Of a stretch of 61,905 nucleotides of DNA, positions 37,030-46,912 are shown in pieces. This DNA is from Oscillospiraceae bacterium (GTDB taxonomy: Bacteria; Bacillota; Clostridia; Oscillospirales; Acutalibacteraceae): NCBI GenBank assembly GCA_009777055.1, contig WRMQ01000002.1:1-61905 (forward strand), written 5' to 3'. The notes beneath the pieces were generated by a model that saw nothing but the letters and a program-made list of their open reading frames with translations, did no database searches and was not told the DNA's origin. Position 1 is the first letter of the stretch. Each line of letters opens with the position of its first letter. The position numbers were made by a program, and so were the translations under genes.

Positions 37030-37285
37030 CAGTGGCGCGAAGCGACTGCTCACCGCGGGTGCCGCCCTGCCGGGAACGGCGATGAATGACCTGCCTGTGG
37101 CAGGTGGGTGGCCTCCCGCCGGTTTCACGCTCCCTTCGTCCAACAAGAAAACAGGTCTTGCCGGGAGGTCTGCAATCCGCCGCCGGAGATCGGCCCCCTA
37201 ATGATCGGTCGTTGGGCCATCAAAGCCGTAGGTGTCGCGCAGGGCAGCCACCTGCAGTGAGCAATCGCTTCGCGCGCTTTGGCAT
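37030..37285 (-). ncRNA. ssrS: Probable 6S RNA
   Basis: About 40-bp imperfect closing stem between the two ends (GCGCGAAGCGATTGCTCAC / GTGAGCAGTCGCTTCGCGC and GCCCTGC/GCAGGGC) with internal ACCTACGGC, ACCTCCCG...TTGTTGGAC...GCGTGAAACCGG..GGGAGGCCACCCACCT, which I recognise as 6S-like; not verified by covariance search. Confidence 0.6.
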
Positions 37286-37307
37286 ACAGTGAAATGAAAT
37301 TGCGTTT

Positions 37308-37655
37308 TTACAGGTCGAGGGGGATTCCCAGCCGCTCCGAAAACACCCTGGCGACCTTGTCGAATTCGGCCTCGTCCTCAAGAATAGAAAGGCAGATCTC
37401 GCCCTCTTCCTCCTCTACCCGGAGGATGATCACCTCATCGTCGCCATCCTCGTCCTCCTCGCCCACCAGGGGGGCCAGGGCTACGAAGGAGCCGAAATCC
37501 AAGTCGACCCTGTCGAGCTCCTCGAAAACATGTTCCTTGCCGTCCTCGTCCACCACGCTGATGATGTCGTCGCCGAAATCCTCCAGAACCTCCTCGCCCA
37601 GCTCATCCGCGGTGTCGCCCGGGCGGAAGATATCGTCCTTACCATTCATAGGCAA
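37308..37655 (-). CDS. DUF1292 family protein (acidic)
   Basis: DIISVVDEDGKEHVFEELDRVDLDFGSFVALAPLVGEEDEDGDDEVIILRVEEEEGE. Confidence 0.8.
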   Translation of the reverse strand: MPMNGKDDIFRPGDTADELGEEVLEDFGDDIISVVDEDGKEHVFEELDRVDLDFGSFVALAPLVGEEDEDGDDEVIILRVEEEEGEICLSILEDEAEFDKVARVFSERLGIPLDL

Positions 37656-37827
37656 GCGTGCCTCCGTTTCTTTGTCTTGTTTTCACATCTTGTTCATATC
37701 CTGACCCTATTTTACCCTAACGCGGCGAATTAGTCAAGACATTTTGCCGGAATTTGCTTTTTTCTTCTTGCTTTTTTGAACAAAGAAACATATAATGGTA
37801 GTTAATGAAACGAAAGGACGGCAAACA

Positions 37828-38865
37828 ATGAGAAAGAGGCCGCTTTTTTTTGCGGGAATTGCCCTTGCGGTGATTGTTGTTTTGATCGCGGCGCTGTTGC
37901 TTTGGCCGCGGAAATCCATGCCTGGCAAGCTTGCTGTCGTCTCCTCCCCGGAGGCCGAGCTCGTGGCGGGCGTGGACCAGAAGGACAATAAAATTGTTGT
38001 CTACCGCATGGAGGACCCCGATTGGAACGACGCCGGCTCCGTTGTCTGGCAATGCAGGCCAAGCCTGCGCTCCGGCTTTTCCAGGGCATGGAAATACAAA
38101 ATGGCCAGCGACGCGAAGCTGCGCTACAGCGAGCATTACGGCGGCCTTGTGGTGATCACCTGTGCCTCCGGCGGCATGGTCTATGTCATTGATTACGCGG
38201 GCGGGGAATGCCTTTTCGCGGCGGATATGGGAAAGGGGAGCAACCCGCATTCCGTGGAGCTTCTGCCCTCAGGCAATCTTGTCGTGGCCTCCAGCGAGGA
38301 CAATACGCTGACCATTTTTCCGGCTCTGAAGGCGGACGAAAAAAGCGATTATCGCTTCACGCAGCCCCTGGAGGGCGCCCACGGGCTGAGCTGGGATCCC
38401 CGCAGCAAGCTGCTTTGGGCTCTGGGTGGTGAGCGGCTGAGCGCCTATGAGCCCGGCGGCACGGCGGAGGAGCCGGAGCTTATCCCCCGCGTTGGCCTTA
38501 TCTTCGATCTGCCCGCGCCGGAGGGGGAATACGCCGGCGGGCATGACCTCTTTCCCGTCTACGGTACCGAGCAGTTCTATTGGGTCACGACGAACCGGGA
38601 TATCTTTCAGTTCAACGTCGAAACAGGGCAGTTCAGCACGGATTATCCCGGCCACGATTTAATCGGCGGGCCGGGCGCCAAGGCCATTGGAAACCAGCCC
38701 TATTCCGGCGCGGTTGTCCGCGCGGTGCCCAACGGAACCCACGAACTCTGGGATACGGACACGGCGGATATTTTTACATTCGACAACGGATTCGCAAAGC
38801 ATGAAAGCCGTACGCATAAGCGCGAGGCCTATTACAAGCTGCGGGTCTGGCACCCGGACTATTAA
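37828..38865 (+). CDS. Membrane-anchored beta-propeller protein (DUF6528-like)
   Basis: N-terminal TM; DQKDNKIVVYRMEDPDWND..VVW, GGNPHSVELLPSGNLVVASS-like segments. Confidence 0.6.
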   Translation: MRKRPLFFAGIALAVIVVLIAALLLWPRKSMPGKLAVVSSPEAELVAGVDQKDNKIVVYRMEDPDWNDAGSVVWQCRPSLRSGFSRAWKYKMASDAKLRYSEHYGGLVVITCASGGMVYVIDYAGGECLFAADMGKGSNPHSVELLPSGNLVVASSEDNTLTIFPALKADEKSDYRFTQPLEGAHGLSWDPRSKLLWALGGERLSAYEPGGTAEEPELIPRVGLIFDLPAPEGEYAGGHDLFPVYGTEQFYWVTTNRDIFQFNVETGQFSTDYPGHDLIGGPGAKAIGNQPYSGAVVRAVPNGTHELWDTDTADIFTFDNGFAKHESRTHKREAYYKLRVWHPDY

Positions 38866-38889
38866 AAAATAGAAATTGGAGCGCGTTAC

Positions 38890-39858
38890 ATGAGATTTAC
38901 CTGCGTGAACAATGCCACCGGCGCCATGGAAGGCTTTTGCATGATTAAAACCGTGGAGCAAAAGAGCACCGCGAAGGGCCTGCCCTTTCTCGACATGATC
39001 ATCACCGACGCGGAGGGGGAGATCGTCGCGAAATTCTGGGATTTCAGGCCGGAGATCCACGGCAGCTTTTCGCCCCACGATATTGTCAAGGTGCGGGGCG
39101 CCATCAACGTATATAACGGCGCGGACCAGTTCCGGGTGGAGCGTCTTCGCCTGGCCAACGAAAAAGACAATGTGCGCATGGAGGACCTCGTCCCCTGCGC
39201 GCCGATACCCGGGCCGGAGATGCTCGCCGGGATCCGTCAATGCGCGGAGGGCTTCCGGGACGAGGGCCTTCGCCGCCTGACCCTCGCGCTGCTGGAGGAA
39301 AACGAGACGAAGCTGCTCTACTGGCCCGCGGCCTTCCGGCTGCACCACGCGGTGCGCGGCGGGCTGCTCTATCACACGCTTTCGGTGCTGAAGCTGGCCC
39401 AGACCGTGGCCGCGCAATACGAGCAGGTGGACGCTGACCTGCTCTTTGCCGGGGTAATCCTGCACGACATCGAAAAGCTCAGCGAGTTCGAGGTTCCTGC
39501 CAGCGGTCTGGCCTCGGGCTATACCCCTGCGGGAAATCTGGTGGGGCATCTCGTCAGCGGCGCGATTGCCGTCGACCGCAAGGGCCGGGAGCTGGGCGTC
39601 GCCGACAGCACCCTCATGCTTCTGGAGCACATGCTCATCTCCCACCACGGCGAGCCGGAGTTCGGCGCGGCGGTGCGTCCCATGTTTCTGGAGGCCGAAA
39701 TCCTTGCCCAGCTTGACCTGCTCGACGCGCGGATCTACGCGATCAGCCAGGCCCTCGCCCCCGTGAAGGAAAACGAATTCAGCAACCGCGTCTGGTCGCT
39801 GGATAACCGCAAGCTGTTCCAGCATGGCCGGGCGGTGGAGAGAGAGACGCAAGCTTAG
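38890..39858 (+). CDS. yhaM: 3'-5' exoribonuclease YhaM family (OB-fold + HD)
   Basis: GLPFLDMIITDAEGEIVAKFWD; AFRLHHAVRGGLLYHTLSVLKLA; GVILHDIEKLSEF; ISHHGEPEFGAAV. Confidence 0.88.
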   Translation: MRFTCVNNATGAMEGFCMIKTVEQKSTAKGLPFLDMIITDAEGEIVAKFWDFRPEIHGSFSPHDIVKVRGAINVYNGADQFRVERLRLANEKDNVRMEDLVPCAPIPGPEMLAGIRQCAEGFRDEGLRRLTLALLEENETKLLYWPAAFRLHHAVRGGLLYHTLSVLKLAQTVAAQYEQVDADLLFAGVILHDIEKLSEFEVPASGLASGYTPAGNLVGHLVSGAIAVDRKGRELGVADSTLMLLEHMLISHHGEPEFGAAVRPMFLEAEILAQLDLLDARIYAISQALAPVKENEFSNRVWSLDNRKLFQHGRAVERETQA

Positions 39859-39908
39859 GCGCGGCCGGCCGGCGGAAATAATAGCGGCATGAAGATATTC
39901 TTCATGCT

Positions 39909-40196
39909 CTATTTTTTTACATAGCGCTGCTGACGCGCGGTTCTGTCCAGAACGCCAATGAGCTTTTGACCCGCTTCCCCATGCGCGAAGTCCATGAAAT
40001 AACGGCCCAGCAGCAGACGGCTTTGCATAGGAATACGTTTCCATTCATAGCCGCGGTACAAATCGGGGAAAAAGAAAACCTCGCCGGCATGCAGATGGGA
40101 CAGCTCGTCGATCGCCGCTTCCAGCAGAATGGTCATAGACTCACGGGTTTCGGTGTTCATGTTTTCCGTAATGCGGGTGGCACGTTCGGCTGACAT
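39909..40196 (-). CDS. DUF1413-like small protein
   Basis: GEVFFFPDLYRGYEWKRIPMQSRLLLGRYF; SD GGAGG before ATG 40196. Confidence 0.6.
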   Translation of the reverse strand: MSAERATRITENMNTETRESMTILLEAAIDELSHLHAGEVFFFPDLYRGYEWKRIPMQSRLLLGRYFMDFAHGEAGQKLIGVLDRTARQQRYVKK

Positions 40197-40274
40197 AGGG
40201 GAGGCCTCCTTGCGGTGATTTTTTTGGGTTGGGGAGTGGGATTGGGGAGTGGGATGAGGGGCGCTGGATACTGC

Positions 40275-40344
40275 CGCGCGAGTACATGCGCGCATGTACT
40301 CGCGCGCGCACAAATACTATAACATATAAGATGAAAATTGTCAA
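40275..40344 (-). promoter_or_regulatory. Promoter (TTGACA-17-TATAGT) followed by a 32-bp perfect palindrome
   Basis: -35 at 40339-40344, -10 at 40316-40321, CGCGCGAGTACATGCGCGCATGTACTCGCGCG at 40275-40306. Confidence 0.75.
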
Positions 40345-40494
40345 TATATTGTATTTTTTGTCTATGAAAATTTTAATTGCCGATAAGGCTGCCAAAACAG
40401 GCGGCCTGCAGATTTTGTGCGCGGGTGGCTTACCAGCACTCTACAAGCGGCGGCGTGCTATGTTTTTTTGAGAAGGGGCCCGGAGATACTGCCG

Positions 40495-40562
40495 CGCGAG
40501 TACATGCGCGCATGTACTCGCGTGCGCACAAATACTATAACACATAAGATAAAAAACGTCAA
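40495..40562 (-). promoter_or_regulatory. Second copy: promoter (TTGACG-17-TATAGT) followed by 28-bp perfect palindrome
   Basis: -35 at 40557-40562, -10 at 40534-40539, CGCGAGTACATGCGCGCATGTACTCGCG at 40495-40522. Confidence 0.75.
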
Positions 40563-40584
40563 TAAATTATGCTATTCGCTGAAA

Positions 40585-41094
40585 TCAAGGAGTATTCTCT
40601 TCTATAAATTGTTTTAATTCCTTGCGTTTCCTGAAGTGAAACACACGCTTTTCATTTGTATTTATCCAATTAAGAAAACGCTTGCGATATTTTCTTGGAA
40701 AAGTCCAAATAACCCAATACAAATACAAAGGAGGGAAGCCGTCTTTACATCCATCGCCGACATCGGACCGGCATTTGCCGTGATGCTTAATGCTGCGTTT
40801 CGTTACCCGCCACATACACAAAAACTGATTGAAATCAATGAAAATGAGGGTGTCGGCACGCTCAATACAAGCAGGCATCATTTCTGTCGTGGGGTAACCA
40901 TCCAAAATCCACTTTTCTTTGTGGATCACTCCATTTATATGAGCGTGAATTTCGTTTATGGGTTTCCAATTAAAATTCTCAACTTGCTTTATGCGGTCAC
41001 AATGATAAACGGGAATGTCAAGCATTTCACCCATTTGCAGGGCGAGGGTAGTCTTGCCGCCACCGGGAAAACCGAATATCATTATTCGTTGCAT
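40585..41094 (-). CDS. P-loop NTPase / DNA topology modulation protein (FlaR-like) kinase-like
   Basis: MQRIMIFGFPGGGKTTLALQMGEMLDIPVYHCDRI Walker A; WILDGYPTT; DTLIFIDF. Confidence 0.72.
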   Translation of the reverse strand: MQRIMIFGFPGGGKTTLALQMGEMLDIPVYHCDRIKQVENFNWKPINEIHAHINGVIHKEKWILDGYPTTEMMPACIERADTLIFIDFNQFLCMWRVTKRSIKHHGKCRSDVGDGCKDGFPPLYLYWVIWTFPRKYRKRFLNWINTNEKRVFHFRKRKELKQFIEENTP

Positions 41095-41114
41095 ATTTCT
41101 CCCCATAATATGAA

Positions 41115-43634
41115 TTATAGTACATCGTCAAACAATTCTACCTGAAATAGTTTCGCGTCCGCCTTTTCCAGCGAAACGACAGCCTTCGTGCCCGGGGAGG
41201 TGAGGGTCTCGCCGCTCCAAAGCTCCTTCATCACGTAGGACTTCGCGGTTTTCCCCGTCAGGGCCTCCAGATCAAGGGTAACTTTTTTGGGCAGCCAGCT
41301 TTCAAGGTTGAACACCGCGATATATACCCTGCCGCCGTCCTCCATCACGTACACATTGTCCGCGCCCTGGCGATAGGGGGTTGTGAACGATGCCGGGCGG
41401 AAGATCTTTCCCACGCGCGCGACGGCGAGGATATCTGGATTGCACAGAAGCTTTTCAAAGCGGTCCCGGGCCTGCGCGGCGCTGCCGGCCGGATCCGGGA
41501 AATTGTCCCCCATCAGGAGAGTTGTGCCGGAGATCACGCTGCTGGTAACCCGGCTGCGGGCCTCGTTTTCGCCCGCCTTGCCCTCCCTGCCCCAGACCAG
41601 GGTGTGATCCGGATCGGGGTAGGCGAAGAGCTTTTGCTGCCAGAAGCAGAAGCTCAGGGAGTTGAGCATGTATTTCGTGTCCTTGAGGCTGTAAAAGGTG
41701 TCGCAGGCGATGCGGCGGCTGTGGACATACTGGTGCGGGAAGATGGGGGACATGGCCATGTTGATGAACATCCGGTCGCCGATCTGCGCCGCGATGGCGC
41801 CCATGGCCTCGTTATAGGCCTGTATGCCGGTTTGCACACCGCTGTCGTGGTGCGCTCCCTCCATGGCTCCGTGGCCGGTGAAGTCAAATTTGATGTATTC
41901 GAAGCCGCAGTCCAAAAAGTATTTGATGTCCCAGTAGATGCGCCATTTCACGGCGGGATGCGTCACGTCATAGGCCAGCGCGCCGTCCCACAGGGGAAGC
42001 AGGCTGCCCTGCGCGTCATGCAGAAGGCATTCCTCCAGAGGATAAATATTGCCGTGCTCGTCGTTGAGCGTCCGGCCCTCCAGCTGGTGGGGCTGCAGCC
42101 AGATGGCGAAGGGGGTGTAATAGATGCCCGCCTTCTGCCCGTTGGCCTTGACATAATCCACGTAGGCGACGGCTTTTTCGGCGCTGTTAATGGAGTCGCG
42201 GTTGTTCCAAAAAGAATCCCAGTTAATATAGACCTCTGTATCCGGGGTTTTCCAGCTGTCATGAAAGTTCTCTTTCACATAGTCGGATATCGCGTACATG
42301 GCGGCCGTGCTCACATCCGCCTGCAGCGTGCCCCAGCTGTTGTAGCCTATGGGCATGGGCTTGTTCCAGGGCAGGGGCGGCGCGATGACGGCGTTGGCTT
42401 CGCCATAGGCATCCAGGCCGCCGCGCCAGTCGCCGGCCACGCCGATGTAGATTGTCGAAGAGCGCAGGGCTTCCCCGCGCAGGGTGCCATGGGGCTGGGT
42501 ATCCCGCGTCTTGAAGCTCACGAAGCCGCTGACGACGTCAAAGCGCCGCACGCTTCCGCCGTAGCCCTGCCAGTGGATGCCGGTCTTCCAGCTGTCGTGG
42601 GTTACGCTCCCCACCACCACGGCGGAGCCGGTTTTGGAATTCACCAGGGCTGTCATCTCATAGCTTTCCCCCACGGAGTTGACGCTCACCGGGTCAAAGG
42701 TGGCGTAGTCGTCGTTGTCAAAGGGTACGCGGATGAAGCTGTCCCCGCCCCGCAGGCAGCCATCGCCCGCCGCGATGAGGGGTGCGATCCAGTTGGTGGC
42801 GATTTCTCCGCCCGCCTCCTCGTCAAAGAGCTCGACGCTGCTGAGCGCGCAGGGCTTGCCCTCGTATATTTTAAATGACTGCCGCATCGTCCACAGGCCG
42901 TCGCCGCGGTGGGTGAAGAGGATCTCAAGGCCTGTGCCAAAGCCGTCGCTGAGCTCGGCCGCGGCGACCGTATGCGTGCTGTAATCCTGGGCGTATACGC
43001 GGTGGCCGTCGATCAGCGCGGCGGCGCAGGCGGCGCTGACAATCTCATTCGCTCCATCGTGGATGCTGTAAACGCCATTGGCCTTGTCCAGCGTCAGCGT
43101 AAGCCCGCCCTGATCAAAGACCTCGTTATCCGGCGGAAGCGCGGACGCGGGCGGGGCCTCATCCATGCCGCCCCGCGTGACCGTGATCTTGTCCAGATCC
43201 GGCGCGGCGCCCCGGAAGCAGGAAAATTTCAGGGAGTTCCAGCCGCCGCGCAGAGAAACGCTCACGCTTTTCACCATGCGTTTTTGCGTGTCACCCGCGC
43301 CCTTGCAGGGTACCTGCTGCGCCGTGTTTTCGTTGACGCTGAGCATAAAGGAGCGGTCCTCGGCGGTGAAATAGTAGATATTCAGGGTGTAGACCCCGTT
43401 GCGCGGCGCGTAGACATGGGGAAAGGTAACAGTGGAATCCCCGAAGAAGCTTCCGACGGATATAAACATAGAGGCCTCCTTTTTAATATAAAGCTTTGTA
43501 TCCCCCCTGCGCCTGGCGAACACGGCGGCGTGGGAGCTCAGCAGAGGAATACGCATGGGGATATCCGTAAAAAAACCTCCGATGGCCATGAACAGGGCCA
43601 GAATCGCCGACAGCAGCCGTTGTATCAATTCCAT
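41115..43634 (-). CDS. Glycoside hydrolase (alpha-galactosidase/GH36-like) with N-terminal carbohydrate-binding-like domain
   Basis: GYNSWGTL, YINWDSFWNN, FEYIKFDFTGHGAMEG, TSSVISGTTLLMGDN; CBM35-like N-terminus. Confidence 0.72.
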   Translation of the reverse strand: MELIQRLLSAILALFMAIGGFFTDIPMRIPLLSSHAAVFARRRGDTKLYIKKEASMFISVGSFFGDSTVTFPHVYAPRNGVYTLNIYYFTAEDRSFMLSVNENTAQQVPCKGAGDTQKRMVKSVSVSLRGGWNSLKFSCFRGAAPDLDKITVTRGGMDEAPPASALPPDNEVFDQGGLTLTLDKANGVYSIHDGANEIVSAACAAALIDGHRVYAQDYSTHTVAAAELSDGFGTGLEILFTHRGDGLWTMRQSFKIYEGKPCALSSVELFDEEAGGEIATNWIAPLIAAGDGCLRGGDSFIRVPFDNDDYATFDPVSVNSVGESYEMTALVNSKTGSAVVVGSVTHDSWKTGIHWQGYGGSVRRFDVVSGFVSFKTRDTQPHGTLRGEALRSSTIYIGVAGDWRGGLDAYGEANAVIAPPLPWNKPMPIGYNSWGTLQADVSTAAMYAISDYVKENFHDSWKTPDTEVYINWDSFWNNRDSINSAEKAVAYVDYVKANGQKAGIYYTPFAIWLQPHQLEGRTLNDEHGNIYPLEECLLHDAQGSLLPLWDGALAYDVTHPAVKWRIYWDIKYFLDCGFEYIKFDFTGHGAMEGAHHDSGVQTGIQAYNEAMGAIAAQIGDRMFINMAMSPIFPHQYVHSRRIACDTFYSLKDTKYMLNSLSFCFWQQKLFAYPDPDHTLVWGREGKAGENEARSRVTSSVISGTTLLMGDNFPDPAGSAAQARDRFEKLLCNPDILAVARVGKIFRPASFTTPYRQGADNVYVMEDGGRVYIAVFNLESWLPKKVTLDLEALTGKTAKSYVMKELWSGETLTSPGTKAVVSLEKADAKLFQVELFDDVL

Positions 43635-43832
43635 AGTGTGTTCCTTCCATAATTCTTGCGTTTTTGTAATATCTGTGCTATACTGGAACAATACAAGCAG
43701 TCTACCACAATCGGACCATAAAAGCAAGCGTTTGGCATTTTATATTTTTTTGAATATTTTTTGAATATTTTTTATTTGGCAAAGTATTTTTTATTTATTT
43801 TTATAATTTATTTTACAGAAGGAAATAACCGT

Positions 43833-45677
43833 ATGTCTTTCAAAGCCATTGAGCCCCTGCTGCGGCAGGTGCAAAAGCCCGGGCGCTACACCGGCGGCGA
43901 GCCGGGCAGCATCGACAAAAGCGCGGCCCAAAACGCCGGGGAGCTCCCGCTGCGCTATGCCCTGTGCTTCCCGGATACCTACGAAATCGGTATGTCCCAT
44001 TTGGGAATGAAGATCCTCTATGGCCTGGCCAACAGCCGGGAGGACTGCTGGTGCGAGCGGGTCTTTGCCCCCTGGACGGACATGGAGAAGCTCATGCGCG
44101 CGGGGGGCACAGCCCTTTGGGGCCTCGAAAGCGGCGAGCCCATCGCGGGCTTCGATCTCGTCGGCTTCACCCTGCAATACGAGATGAGCTATTCCAATAT
44201 ATTAAACATGCTGGATCTGGCGGGGATTCCCCTGCGGGCGGCGGCGCGGGGCGGCGCGCTGGCGCCGCTGGTCATCGGCGGCGGACCCTGCGCCTGCAAT
44301 CCCGAGCCCCTGGCGCCCTTCTTCGACCTCTTCGTGCTGGGGGACGGGGAGCAGGCCCAGCGGGAGCTGCTGGATTTGCTCGCGGCGCACAAAAAAAGAC
44401 AAAGCTCCAAAGCGGAGTTCTTGCGCGCGGCGGCGAAGCTGGAGGGGGTCTATGTCCCCTCGCTCTATACGGTTACATACAATAGGAACGGTCTGATTGA
44501 GGCTGTCGAGCCCGCTCCGGGGGCGCCGGCCCGGGTGAAAAAAAGGGTGGTCCGCGATCTGGACAGCTGCTATTTTCCCGAGCGCTTCGTCGTGCCGCTG
44601 CTGGAGGTGGTGCATGACCGCACGGTAACGGAGCTCTTCCGGGGCTGTATCCGGGGCTGCCGTTTTTGCCAGGCTGGGTATCTCGGTCGTCCGGTGCGGG
44701 AAAAATCCCCCGCCGTCGTGGACGCCCAGTGCCGCGCGCTGTGCGAAAACACGGGCTACGAGGAGGTATCGCTCTGCTCCCTGAGCACCAGCGACTACAG
44801 CGCCCTGCCCGAGCTCCTGGACGGCATGCTGGATTGGACGCTCCCGCGAAAAATCAACGTTTCCGTGCCCAGCCTGCGGATCGACCGCTTTCCGCGTGAG
44901 ATGATGGAGCGTTTGGCCCTGCTGCGGCGCGGCGGGCTTACCTTTGCCCCGGAGGCCGGCAGCCAGCGCCTGCGGGATGTGATCAATAAGAATATCACGC
45001 AGGAGCAGGTGCTTTCCACCGCCAGGCAGGCCTTCTCCGGCGGATGGACGAGCGTAAAGCTCTACTTTATGATCGGCCTGCCCACCGAAACGCGGGAGGA
45101 TATTGCCGGCATCGCCCAGCTGGCCCAGGCGGTGACGGATGAATTCTACCGCAATCCGGACAAGCCAAAGGGTAAGGGCGTCACGGTTTCGCTGAGCGCG
45201 GCCTCCTTTGTGCCCAAGCCCTTCACGCCCTTCCAGTGGGAGGCCATGGACACCAAAGAACAGCTTGATGAAAAGCAGGTCCTCCTGCGTTCGCATATCC
45301 GCAGCAAAAAGATCAGCCTGAGCTGCCACCACGCGGACATCAGCCTGCTGGAGGGCGTTTTCGCCCGGGGAGACCGCCGCCTGGCCGACGTGCTGGAGGC
45401 CGCCTGGCGCGCGGGCGCCCGCTTCGACGGCTGGGACGATCAATTCAAGCCGGAGCTATGGCGGGCAGCGTTTGAGAGCCGCGCGCTTGACCCGCGGGAC
45501 TACACGAGAGAACGCGAAGAAAGTGAGATTTTGCCCTGGGACCATCTGAACTACGGCGTGACGAAGGCCTTTCTCCTGCGGGAGCGGGCGCGGGCGTACC
45601 GGGGCGAGACCACGCCAAACTGCCGGGAGGCCTGCGCGGGCTGCGGGGCTGACGAATGCCGGATACAGGGAGGATAA
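43833..45677 (+). CDS. B12-binding-domain radical SAM protein (TIGR03960 family)
   Basis: RYALCFPDTYEIGMSHLGMKILY; RGCIRGCRFCQAGYLGRPVREKS; promoter TTGCGT-17-TATACT. Confidence 0.9.
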   Translation: MSFKAIEPLLRQVQKPGRYTGGEPGSIDKSAAQNAGELPLRYALCFPDTYEIGMSHLGMKILYGLANSREDCWCERVFAPWTDMEKLMRAGGTALWGLESGEPIAGFDLVGFTLQYEMSYSNILNMLDLAGIPLRAAARGGALAPLVIGGGPCACNPEPLAPFFDLFVLGDGEQAQRELLDLLAAHKKRQSSKAEFLRAAAKLEGVYVPSLYTVTYNRNGLIEAVEPAPGAPARVKKRVVRDLDSCYFPERFVVPLLEVVHDRTVTELFRGCIRGCRFCQAGYLGRPVREKSPAVVDAQCRALCENTGYEEVSLCSLSTSDYSALPELLDGMLDWTLPRKINVSVPSLRIDRFPREMMERLALLRRGGLTFAPEAGSQRLRDVINKNITQEQVLSTARQAFSGGWTSVKLYFMIGLPTETREDIAGIAQLAQAVTDEFYRNPDKPKGKGVTVSLSAASFVPKPFTPFQWEAMDTKEQLDEKQVLLRSHIRSKKISLSCHHADISLLEGVFARGDRRLADVLEAAWRAGARFDGWDDQFKPELWRAAFESRALDPRDYTREREESEILPWDHLNYGVTKAFLLRERARAYRGETTPNCREACAGCGADECRIQGG

Positions 45678-45680
45678 CAT

Positions 45681-46403
45681 ATGCCGGAACCATTTGATCA
45701 AATGCTGCCGGGCGCGCGAAGCTGCGGGGGGCACCGCGGGTGCCGGATCCGTTTTGAAAAGCGCGGGCGCGCCAAATACATTTCGCATCTGGACCTGATG
45801 CGGGCCATGAGCCGTGCCGTGCGGCAGGCGGGGATTCCGCTGTGGTACACGGAGGGCTTTCATCCGCACCCCTACCTGTCCTTTCCCCTGCCGCTGCCCC
45901 TGGGGCAGGAAAGCCTCTGCGAGGCCATGGACCTGCGCCTGGAACAAAATATGCCCCTCACGGAAATCCGTGAAGGGCTCAATGCCATATTGCCGGAAGG
46001 CCTGCGCGTGCTGTCCGTGGCGGAGCCATGGAACGAAAGCGGGGAAATTCACGCGGCGGATTACGTCGTCGGCTGCGATTTCATCTCAGAGGCGCGGGCC
46101 TCGGACTGGAAATCCCGCGCGGGCGAGCTGCTCGGGGCAGGGGAGCTCCGCGCGGCAAAGCGCGGCAAGCAGGGGCGCCGCAAAATAGAAAAGGAGATCC
46201 GGCTGGCGGAATACATCCACCGCTGGTCGTTGGAGCAAAACGGCGCGGGGGTCACGCTGCGTCTTCGCCTGGCGGCGGGGAGCGCGGCGAACCTGAATCC
46301 CGCCCTGCTCTGCGGCGCGCTGTTTGCCGGGGCGGGCGAGCCGGCGGACTGGAGCGTCACGCGCACCGCGCTGCTGCGGGAAGACGGGGCGGATTGGGAG
46401 TAA
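45681..46403 (+). CDS. Radical SAM-associated protein (TIGR03936/DUF2344)
   Basis: RIRFEKRGRAKYISHLDLMRAMSRAVRQAGIPLWYTEGFHPHPYLSFPLPLPLGQES. Confidence 0.9.
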   Translation: MPEPFDQMLPGARSCGGHRGCRIRFEKRGRAKYISHLDLMRAMSRAVRQAGIPLWYTEGFHPHPYLSFPLPLPLGQESLCEAMDLRLEQNMPLTEIREGLNAILPEGLRVLSVAEPWNESGEIHAADYVVGCDFISEARASDWKSRAGELLGAGELRAAKRGKQGRRKIEKEIRLAEYIHRWSLEQNGAGVTLRLRLAAGSAANLNPALLCGALFAGAGEPADWSVTRTALLREDGADWE

Positions 46404-46408
46404 GCTTT

Positions 46409-46912
46409 TCAGTTATCCAGCGTATAATTGTGCCCCCTGGGCAGCCCAAGCTGCACCAGAACGCTTTCTTCCTTTTCGCGCATGCGCACGCTGTCCAGCC
46501 CGCCGCCTTCATGGTCATGGCCCAGCAGGTGCAGCATGGAATGTACCGTGAGAAACGCCAGCTCCCGCTGCAGGGTGTGGGCGTAAAGCTCCGCCTGCTC
46601 CAGAGCCCGGGGCAGGCAGATGACGACGTCCCCCAGCAGCTTCGCCCCCGTGTTCAAATTGGTATCATAGACCCCGTCCTGCCCCAGGGGAAAGCTGAGT
46701 ACGTCCGTAATGTCGTCGATGCCCCGGTGCTCCCGATTGAGCCGCTGGATCTCCTCGTTATCCACAAAGCGGACGCTCACCTCCGCCGGAAAGCCAAAGC
46801 CCTCCTGCATCAGCACCGCGGTACACGCGCGGCGGATCAGCAGACGGATTCCGGTGGGGATTTTTACCTGCTGCTGGTCATCCGTGATGATGACCTTGAT
46901 TTTGTTTGCCAT
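46409..46912 (-). CDS. ybeY: Endoribonuclease YbeY
   Basis: LNREHRGIDDITDVLSFP; LTVHSMLHLLGHDHE. Confidence 0.92.
   Translation of the reverse strand: MANKIKVIITDDQQQVKIPTGIRLLIRRACTAVLMQEGFGFPAEVSVRFVDNEEIQRLNREHRGIDDITDVLSFPLGQDGVYDTNLNTGAKLLGDVVICLPRALEQAELYAHTLQRELAFLTVHSMLHLLGHDHEGGGLDSVRMREKEESVLVQLGLPRGHNYTLDN

Noticed and set aside
40141-40395. 84-aa ORF starting upstream of the DUF1413-like gene
   Set aside because: It reads through the promoter and palindrome and is out of frame with the conserved DUF1413-like segment.
46878-46912. Overlap of phoH and ybeY as a recoding site
   Set aside because: A 35-nt overlap between these co-oriented neighbours is common; no slippery site or structure was noted.
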